Shown here: positions 56,922 through 64,000 of the stretch, piece by piece | Position numbering within the stretch: the first letter of the stretch is position 1 | Layout: each line of letters begins with the position of its first letter | Assembly (NCBI GenBank): GCA_022410635.1 | Contig: JAJVDF010000296.1 | Coordinates: 1,134,046-1,198,045 of the forward strand | Direction of reading: 5' to 3' | Length of the DNA stretch: 64,000 nt | From: Tretioscincus oriximinensis | Taxonomy: Eukaryota > Chordata > Lepidosauria > Squamata > Gymnophthalmidae | Program-made: the position numbers and the translations under genes | The notes under the pieces: model-generated | Seen by the model: the letters and a program-made list of their open reading frames with translations, nothing else | Database searches by the model: none | What the model was told of the DNA's origin: nothing

Positions 56922-58106
56922 ATTTGCAAAAATATTTTAGTGGCTTTGACATACACTGCCATTTTATATTTAAACAGTGTCCATATATAGGTTTACAACA
57001 ATTCAGCACTGCCTTGGAACCTAGCCCAGGAATTGTGCTAGGAGTTTCTTTTCTGCAGGTTGGGCTGCATTTGCACTGGGGAGAGATATCTGAACTGGAA
57101 AACAGTAACCCTTAAACTAAACCCTGGTTCCCTGCCCCATTTAGCTGCAAGGGCAGGAGGAAAACTATGGAGTACAGACAGCAGTGATGCCATTTTAAAA
57201 AAAAAATAATCTGCTTTTGCACAGGTGCCACAAAATGTTCTGAGCTACCATTTTGTTATATTTGAACACACTCTAATTTCTGCCTGGTGCTAAACCTTTC
57301 TGAGTGGAATTCATCACAGGGAAGTTATCCCATTGCCACTTTGGCCCCAACAAGATGGCAATCAATGTCATACTACAGTTCATGTAATTATAAATTTTGT
57401 AATGATTGCTTACTTTCAAAATGACTAGAGAGCTCTGCAGCAACCACACTCAGCAAGGGCATTTGGCACTTCTTTTTGCACATGCTCACAACCTCTCGAC
57501 ATGATGGTGTCTATATATTGGTTATACTACTATCCTTTCTACTTTAACTGTGTTCTTTAACTGTGAACCTTCCTGTGCATGAAATAATGAATAAATAATA
57601 TCAATTTTCTTTATTTCTCTCTCTCTTTTTTACATAACATGTTGCGTTTCATAATTAACAATAGCTGAATAACAATGGATTGAATTTTAACATTACAGGA
57701 AGAGATCAACGAAGTGGCTACTATAATAAGTTGTGGGGGTTTTCCCTGAGGGCTTCCCTCAGCAAAGAAAAATTACCACATTCATAGCAAGTCGTTGTAA
57801 GGAAAAACATACAGTAGTTACTTAAGTCAACAGAAATTTTGGTATGTCATCACCAGGCATGCAAAATATGTAAACAACAATTAAGATCAGGAGATGCAAG
57901 ACTTAGCAAGTGAATGCAATTCACATATCAAGAAATGTGCGATGGCTCTTTCTCATGATATTTATGGGACATGAGTATACAAGTCTACGNTTGGAACTTT
58001 GGTATGTTGGGAGCCTTTACACAAAAATCAAGACAAACAATGCAAGGCAGAAAAAGCAGAAATAGCTGTGACCTTAGAAACCTTCAAGGTACTGTATATG
58101 GAGATA
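56922..58106. other. No gene seen; unique-looking sequence
   Basis: No coding signal or repeat recognised; CT-rich tract at about 57612-57630. Confidence 0.35.
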
Positions 58107-58612
58107 CTGTGTTTCCCCGAACACAAGACAGTGTCTTATATTAATTTTTGCTCCCAAAGACGCACTACATCTTATTTTCAGGGTATATCTTATTTTTCCA
58201 TGAAGAAGAATTCACATTTATTGTTGAACAAAAAAATGAACAGTATTGCAGTTTCTGGCCACAAACAAAAACTTTGCTATGTCTTATTTCTGGAGGGTGT
58301 CTTATATTTAGCAATTCAGCAAAACTTCTACTACATCTTGCAGGAACGAATGGCACGGTAGCTAAGGAGATGGTCTCTCATCTGGGAGATCGGGTTTCAA
58401 AGCCCTGTGTCCCATCCTGTAGCTCTAGCCAACCCAGCTATTCAAACGCAAGAATTGCAAAAAATTGCAACTGACTGCAAGTAGATAAATGGGAAGCACC
58501 CACAGCCTGGTGGGGATGATAGAATGTAAACCTTTGGTCAAAATACCCTTGTAAGCTGCTTTGAGCTGGAATGACCCACATTATTATTTTCAGGGGATGT
58601 CTTATAGGGTAG
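58107..58612 (+). mobile_element. DNA transposon fragment (GTGTTTCCCCGAA...TGTCTTAT), interrupted
   Basis: The terminus CTGTGTTTCCCCGAACACAA and the repeated TGTCTTATTTTCAGGG / GTCTTATATT phrases belong to a common amniote DNA repeat whose ends read GTGTTTCCCCGAAAATAAGAC. The left part is 58107-58339; after the SINE, TTATTTTCAGGGGATGTCTT (58584-58603) resumes it. The right terminus is lost where the next hAT element begins. Overlapping frames on both strands inside carry no transposase motif. Confidence 0.6.
58340..58580 (+). mobile_element. tRNA-derived SINE inserted into the preceding element
   Basis: GGCACGGTAGCTAAGGAGAT resembles an A box and GGGTTTCAAAGCCCTGTGTC a B box; CTCTAGCCAACCCAGCTATT, GGTGGGGATGATAGAATGTA and CTTGTAAGCTGCTTTGAGCT form the body and 3' end. 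The same subfamily is at 33441-33714 on the minus strand. It splits the DNA transposon between CTACATCTT and TTATTTTCAGGGG. A clear target duplication was not identified. Confidence 0.75.
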
Positions 58613-58852
58613 CAGTGGTGGGATTCAGCCAGACAATGGTTCGGGTGTACCGGATGTTAAAATCAGGGTTCTCTCCCTCACTTCCTCCCCCACCCACTAT
58701 ATGTCATTTGTCATGTTATGGCATTCCAGGAAGCAGCAACTGGAAATGACGTCTTAAGTGATGTCATTCTGGCAGGAGGAAGGGCCTGGGTAGCGCAGAA
58801 AACCAGATGTACGTTATTTGAATTTAACTGGTTAGGACCAACTCAGCTATTG
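58613..58852 (+). mobile_element. hAT element fragment (CAGTGGTGGGATTCAGCC)
   Basis: CAGTGGTGGGATTCAGCC is a terminus I recognise from a widespread squamate hAT family, followed by the expected GGTTCGGGTGTACCGG and later GTTAGGACC-like sequence. The right CAG terminus is not present before the palindromic element at 58855. No transposase frame. Confidence 0.6.
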
Positions 58853-58854
58853 TA

Positions 58855-58932
58855 TACTGCTCAAAACAATTAAGGGAACACTTTAAAATAACAGTGTAAC
58901 ACTAAGTGTTCCCTTAATTGTTTTGAGCAGTA
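58855..58932. mobile_element. Tc1-like MITE: near-complete palindrome
   Basis: The left arm 58855-58883 (TACTGCTCAAAACAATTAAG...) is the exact reverse complement of the right arm 58904-58932, 29 bp each with a 20 bp centre. TA flanks both sides (58853-58854, 58933-58934), the Tc1/mariner target. The terminus TACTGCTCAAAA...GGGAACACTT is one I know from vertebrate Tc1-like transposons. The perfect arms suggest a young or recently converted copy. Confidence 0.88.
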
Positions 58933-59055
58933 TATAAAGTGACTTAACAGCCTCAAGAAAGAACAGCTTCCGAGTTCCCTTACGGTATTAGAGAAAACTA
59001 CTCCCATGTCCAGTACATTGTGTGCCTCTGTGGGTGGAATTGCTGTCCAGTTAAA

Positions 59056-59135
59056 GGGAAAAAAAGGAGGAAGAGGAGGAGAAAAAGGAAAAGAAGGACC
59101 ATGACAACNCTTGGTTTTTGTACCCCTCTTTTATC
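59056..59135 (-). repeat. SINE 3' tail with purine-rich microsatellite
   Basis: AAAGGAGGAAGAGGAGGAGA (plus view) then TTGGTTTTTGTACCCCTCTT reads on the minus strand as the Sauria-type SINE 3' end (GGGTATAAAAACCAA) with a (CTC/TTC)n tail. The rest of the SINE is absent. Confidence 0.55.
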
Positions 59136-60628
59136 TCATATTTCCTTATGTTCTTATAGGTGACACTCTGACCACAAGAGCAGATAGACTGGCAGCCATG
59201 GAAGCAAAATAAACGCACAGAGTTTCACATGACCTTGCTCAGCATGCACATAGTTGTCACATTTATACACTCACCATTCCTCCCTAAGTACTATGTACAT
59301 TCACAGGAAGATCCTGCAAATTGACAGTAGGGATAGAATATCCATCATTCATTATTCTTATTCTGTTACTAGCAGTTGAGGAATTGTCCTCTATTGCGAG
59401 GATTAACCAGCAATGAAATTTTATGCTCAGGTCAGTGTATCATTTCAAACAGTAGAATGCATGGAGTTGAAACCCACCTCATCATCGTGGGGAGGTCATT
59501 GACTCAAATGTTGGATGATTCCTGTTTTCCTGTCTAAGGCCATCTTCATTTTACAAAATAGTTTTACACCATGACTTAATTTTGTCAACCTGTTGTAAGA
59601 AGACAACACTTAGATGGTGAGGATTCATACTTTGAACAAGAACAACTGGCATGAAAAGATGGGTTTCCAGATTGAATAACTGATTGGATTAATGCAACTA
59701 GTTAGTGCATTTTAGGAAGCCTGAGTATTACCCAACTTTCTTCTTTACCTGCTTTCCTGAATGACCTGATTGTGTGTTTTTGAAATAAAAATAATTAATG
59801 AACTGATTTCCAGGATCATATACTACACTTTGCCTGAGTGCCAGCACTTCTGTTCCCCCCTTAAGCCTGTTGCAAGCCACCCATTAGTTTTTGTGTACAT
59901 ATCTGTATCGTGCACTTTGGAAATTCAGTGCTTTTCTCTAAAGACCACCTCTGATCACAGGAAGACCTCGAGAAAAGTACAATTTTCTTCAGCCTCTATT
60001 TTCAATTCATTCTCCTGAACAATTTCCTCTCACTTCATTTTTCCTTTAATTCACACTAAGCCACTTGTCTCTTAGACTTGAATTACACTTACCTGATTCA
60101 ATGCAGCAGGTAGGGGCTGCGTCCCCACAAATAATTTTTATCACTATGCCCGTGATTCCTGATAGCTCTTTTTTCTGTCTTCATTTTGGACTACAATGTT
60201 AAATCTCTTAAACAGCCTTCCTTGGTCCTTCCATCGTGGGGAAATAGTAAATCTCACGAGATTCAAGGCGTGCTGTAAAAGTTCATTGGTGCTTGGCTCG
60301 CAGAGAATGCTGGAAATTGTAGTAACAAAGAACCAACCAAAAACACATGGCTGCTAGAGTTCCAATAATCAAAATACCAAAGTTTATGTCGTGTACCCAA
60401 AAAGTAGAATTCAAAAGTTCAAATATCCAAATAATTGAAAATGAAAATAACAAGGGGCAATTACTTATGGAACGTGCCATGTGCCGAGAATACAAGAAAA
60501 TGTAATGGGAGTACAGGAAACAGTGGTGAATATGGAAGGTGAGTGGGAATACAATCCCAAATCTGTTATTCAAGATTTAGAGTAAATTTGGAAACAAAAC
60601 AGAACATGTGAGGTGGCCTGAATTAGTT
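59136..60628. other. No gene seen; unique-looking sequence
   Basis: Frames at 59770-60018 and 60283-60573 have no domain. No repeat recognised. Confidence 0.35.
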
Positions 60629-61160
60629 TGCATTGCCCCTTAATGCTGGCACTGTCCCGATTCTATTACCATAAAACTCTGAAGGGCTTCCACTTCTGGC
60701 AATACGCACAGCACTCGTTTCCGCCACGGAGTTCATGGCCTAATTCCGTCGCTGCTGCTGTTTTTTGCATTCCGCATTAGTTGTACTCTGACTACTGAGG
60801 AATCCGTAGCCACTCTCATGTATGTGGACGCTCCCGTCTCAGACTCACACTCAACCGTGACGGGAGCCTCGGCCTATTAGGGAAAGGGCGCTCCTGGGCT
60901 GGGTAGCATGTAGCATTTTCAGCCAGTTCTTCCTGACCACCATTCTGTGCAGAGCTCCTTTTGAGTGGAGCAGCACCCGAGTGCAAGCAGGAAGTGCACC
61001 ATCAAACAGCTGCTGCCTCTCCCCCCTCTTCAGCTACAGTAGGAGGGATTCAGCAGTTGACACATGGGCTATGCGGACTCTTAATGTGGAGTGAATATCG
61101 ATGCGAAATAAGGGTTCACTTTGGATCAATTTAAAGCGTTTTCCATTACATGTTAATGTA
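60629..61160 (+). repeat. Interspersed repeat R1, copy 2
   Basis: Shares the ordered blocks listed for 4109-4575, from TGCATTGCCCCTTAA to TTTTCCATT. This copy is richer in CpG and holds a short hairpin, GCTCCCGTC / GACGGGAGC, at 60829-60870. Longer than copy 1 by internal sequence. Family unknown. Confidence 0.55.
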
Positions 61161-61764
61161 TAGTGCGTTTGCAGCCAGTAATTCTTTGAGCAATTGCAAA
61201 TTACTTAGGCAAACAAAGCCTAAAATAGATCAAACTAATCCACTAATTAAGTCAGGTAACTCGAGCCTTAATTTCACAGCAATTTTATTATCTTTTTTTT
61301 TCTGTCTGCCTTTATTTATTTATTTATTATTCTTGTTTGCTATGTAATAGTTATATCCTGTGTGCCTTTTAAGCTTTACTAAAGTAAACTTTATATTAAG
61401 ATCATTTAAGTGTTTCGTCCTTTTTAGAATCAGTTTCAGCCTGTTATCAAAGTAGTAATCCTAAAATATCTGCATGTGGGGATAGTGCCAAAGCACATGC
61501 CTCATAACAGTGGGGAGAGATAAACTCCCTCCTTAGAGTCACCATTACAGCTGACCTTGGCTCCAGCCTCCCACAGCAAGATCGCTGCTGAATTTGACAC
61601 AGGGATAGGGAGACAGCATCCCCACCCTCATAAACATCACACCAGGAGTTTCCCTGGTTGCAATTATGATTATCTTTTACTCATATAAGTTACAGCCAGG
61701 AAATTTCCAGATGTGATTTTGATGGACAGGGGCAGCAGACAGCGTGCAGTGCTGGATGGGAAAC
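61161..61764. other. No gene seen; (TTTA)n tract at 61311-61330
   Basis: Spacer between R1 and the CR1 copy, without coding signal. Confidence 0.35.
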
Positions 61765-62905
61765 CTATTTCAATCTAGATTTTCAGAAGGCTTTTGATAA
61801 AGCCCCTCATCAAAGGCTCCTAAAAAAGCTCCGCACTCATGGTATAAGAGGACAGACTTTGTCTTGGATTGGAAACTGGGTAACAGACAGAAAACAGAGG
61901 GTAGTATTAAAAGGAGAGTTCTCTAAGTGGAAATAGGTACAAAGTGGGGTACCCCAGGGGTCTGTACTGGGACCTTTGCTTTTCAATATATTTATAAACG
62001 ATCTGGATGACGAGGTAAATAGTGAAGTAGCCAAGTTTGCTGATGACACTAAACTGTTCAGGGTAATGAAAACTGAAAATGATTNTAAGGCACTCCAGAG
62101 TGATCTATTGAAATTGGGTGAGTGAGCATCAAAGTGACAAATGCACTTCAATTTAAGCAAGTGCAACATCATTCACATTGGAGCAAAGAACCCCAACTGC
62201 TCCTACCATCTGATGGGAACCAAGCTTTCTGTAACCGAGCAAGAAAAGGATCATGGGGTGTTGGTTGAAAGTTCAATGAAGATGTCAACCCAGTGTGCAG
62301 CAGCAGCAAAAAAGGCAAATTCCTTGTTGAGGATAATTAGGAAAGGAATCGAAAACAAGTCAGCAAATGTTGTTTTGCCTCTTTATAAATCTGTGGTGAG
62401 GCCACATTTGGAATACTGACTATGAAGTCAGGCTGCAACGTTTGGGCCTCTTCAAAAGGCAACGTTTAAGAAGTGATCTGATTAAAGTGTACAAAATCAT
62501 GCATGGGATGGACAGGGTAAATAGAGAAAAAATGTTTTCTCTATCACACAACACTAGGGCCAGAGGGGACTCCTTAAAACTGATGGGTAGAAAAGTGAGA
62601 ACAGACAAAGGAAAGTATTTTGTCATCCAAAGGGTCATTTGCCTGTGGAATTTACCTCCTGAAGAGGTAGTGATAGCTAACAGCTTGGGTAGTTTCAAGA
62701 CAGGACTAGACAGGTTTATGGACACCTCCGGGATAGAGCAACAGACAGCACTCCTGAAATGCCATTTGCAGGAAGTCATGAACAGGTGCATATTTTGCCT
62801 CCTTCTGTTCAGACTGCCCAGGTGTATTTGGTGGGCCTCTGTGTGATGGACTAAATGGGCTGTGGCCTGCCTGATCCAGTATGACTCTTCTTTTGTTCTT
62901 ATGTA
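61765..62905 (+). mobile_element. CR1-clade LINE, 5'-truncated copy
   Basis: The copy enters within the RT domain, runs through the C-terminal region and 3' UTR, and ends in TTCTTTTGTTCTTATG. Relative to 24371-24895 it lacks about 110 bp at 62418, where EY is joined directly to YEVRLQ (the FWSPHLKRDI to GLEHLP stretch is gone). It is close to the 24 kb copy, but the two carry different deletions, so they are independent insertions. Confidence 0.92.
61771..62570 (+). pseudogene. CR1 ORF2 remnant: RT core and C-terminal region
   Basis: The frame begins LDFQKAFDKAPHQRLLKK, continues [35 protein letters not shown] and reaches FADDTKLF at 62036-62059, the catalytic Asp-Asp pair. There is an in-frame stop after FSKWK near 61933 and two more around 62124-62135. 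Downstream HLMGTKLSVTEQEKDHGVLV and IIRKGIENKSANVV are intact until the deletion at 62418. Endonuclease and the N-terminal RT portion are absent. Non-functional. Confidence 0.9.
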
Positions 62906-62949
62906 AATATTGCCTCAGTTTTGTTTCCCAAGGCCATTTTTAAATCTTG

Positions 62950-63104
62950 GCTCTTTCTGCCAAGGATCAGTATCCTTGTTCCAGAAGTTTGTCATCCACA
63001 TGCCAATAAAGGAGCCTGCCATGGTTTGCACTAACATGCAGGTGGCAGGGCTCTATTCTGAGGTACTGTAAATCTCAGAATAAGAATCAGTGCAGAAAGG
63101 GCCC
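62950..63104. mobile_element. Family B MITE, complete diverged copy
   Basis: GCTCTTTCTGCCAAGGATCA at the left pairs with the reverse complement of TCAGTGCAGAAAGGGCCC at the right; TTG flanks both sides (62947-62949, 63105-63107). The interior shares TGTCATCCACATGCC, AGGAGCCTGCCATG and CTGAGGTACTGTA with 36607-36754 and 55665. Its termini have CTTTCTGCA in place of CTGTCCCCA, so it is a subtype. Confidence 0.7.
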
Positions 63105-63107
63105 TTG

Positions 63108-64000
63108 TTTGTCCAGTAAAATCTATCTCAGATCTTCACAATAGTGCGAATAAAGCTCATATTTATTCATTCCTATTTATGCAATGTCAACATTTACTGG
63201 TAGACAGGCAACATGTAGAACAGTTGGTATTACTTCTGGGAACTTTGTTTGTATTCCCTTTTTCCCCCTGGGGAAGGGAACCCTCTTTCTCCTTTGCAAA
63301 GTGTGCATTTGTCTCTTACATACAGATTTTAAAAACTAATTCTAGATGATTCCTCTCACGGGTCAGAGACTTTTAAATTATGTGGGCTATGAAAACTCTT
63401 GTTCGATGTAGTGTGGTGTGTAAAGACAGGTTTCTGTGTAAACTTCACAAAGTATGTTGTACAAATGATTCCTTCCACATGTATCACAATACCATCTATG
63501 AACAAAATGCACCTGTTAATTGCAATTATTTTAGTTCTCCTCCCCCTAGTTTCAATACCAGGTACTTCCTACTTCAACACAAAATTCCTGGTCCTGGTTC
63601 AGCTTATACTTAAGTGTAGCTGTCATAAATGAACCATAGGGAGTTGATCATATACAAGTTCCTTTGTTGGAACTTGTCTGTCTGGAATTAGTTGTTCAGA
63701 TATGTTACACAATCTTTATCAAAGGGAATCTCAAAAACAAAAACAGGCCTAAAAGTTAAAACATTGGTATAAAAATAAAAAGATAGGATTTTCTGTTCAT
63801 TTAATTTTTGTAGACTAAATTTAGTCATTTTTTTCTGGAAATATTCCATGCCTTATGTTTGAAATAAAAGTCATTCTGCAAGGTCTGTAAACAGTTGCTT
63901 GGAAGCACTTGGTAGCAAAGGAAGAAAAGTGCCACTCTAGGTTTACTCAAGCTTTCTAAATACTCAAGAAAAAATGTTCATCCCCTTGCAAGTTGAGAGA
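63108..64000. other. No gene seen; unique-looking sequence to the window end
   Basis: Two overlapping plus-strand frames (63380-63632) lack domains. No repeat recognised. Confidence 0.35.

Noticed and set aside
56705..57115. 136-codon plus-strand frame
   Set aside because: Starts inside a family A MITE and runs into flanking DNA; no transposase motif.
61837..62172. 111-codon minus-strand frame
   Set aside because: Antisense shadow of the CR1 RT domain.

Overview
This is vertebrate nuclear DNA, AT-rich and almost entirely non-coding, most likely from a squamate reptile. The taxonomic call rests on repeat content: tRNA-derived SINEs of the Sauria-SINE type (e.g. 34318-34520, 33441-33714), many 3' ends of CR1-clade LINEs (24.0-25.5 kb, 61.8-62.9 kb and others), hAT and Tc1-like DNA transposon ends, and abundant short inverted-repeat elements (MITEs). 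These assignments come from remembered family sequences, not from a database search. There is no complete host gene. The best host-gene evidence is one small candidate exon on the minus strand (10321-10377, 19 codons, with acceptor and donor signals), which would make at least part of the window an intron.

Layout. 0-3 kb: a BED-type zinc-finger reading frame from a hAT-like transposase, the end of another hAT-like element, a SINE tail and a CR1 3' end. 4-8 kb: a diverged repeat (R1), a 1 kb element holding two large hairpins, a degenerate array built on TGACATCAC, and a SINE. 9-19 kb: a folded-back retroposon, the candidate exon, a CpG-rich promoter-like block on the minus strand (12.5-13.5 kb), a 194 bp palindromic MITE, and a hAT MITE with an exact 8 bp target duplication (17277-17633). 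19-35 kb: mostly unique AT-rich sequence with a long 3'-end CR1 copy at 24-25.5 kb and several SINEs, LINE tails and hairpins. 36-45 kb: two MITEs side by side at 38.6-39.3 kb, an old CR1 split by a 127 bp retroposon with a 12 bp target duplication (44.2 kb), and unique sequence. 49-57 kb: a cluster of two MITE families, here called family A (terminus GGCTGCATGCACAC) and family B (terminus GGCCCTGTCCCCACTGAGC), with 3 bp target duplications, mainly TAA. 58-59 kb: a stack of four element types inserted into or next to each other. 60.6-63.1 kb: a second R1 copy, a second long CR1 copy and another family B MITE.

The elements do not work together as a pathway; they record successive waves of transposition. 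CR1 copies supply the only reverse-transcriptase coding remnants, and all are dead (stops, internal deletions, 5' truncation). SINEs probably used LINE machinery. The MITEs carry only termini and would have needed transposases encoded elsewhere. The most distinctive structures are the nested hairpins in the long family A copy (5762-6743), the near-perfect Tc1-like hairpin at 58855-58932, and the candidate exon. I saw no operon, CRISPR array, rRNA gene, functional tRNA gene or recognisable virus.
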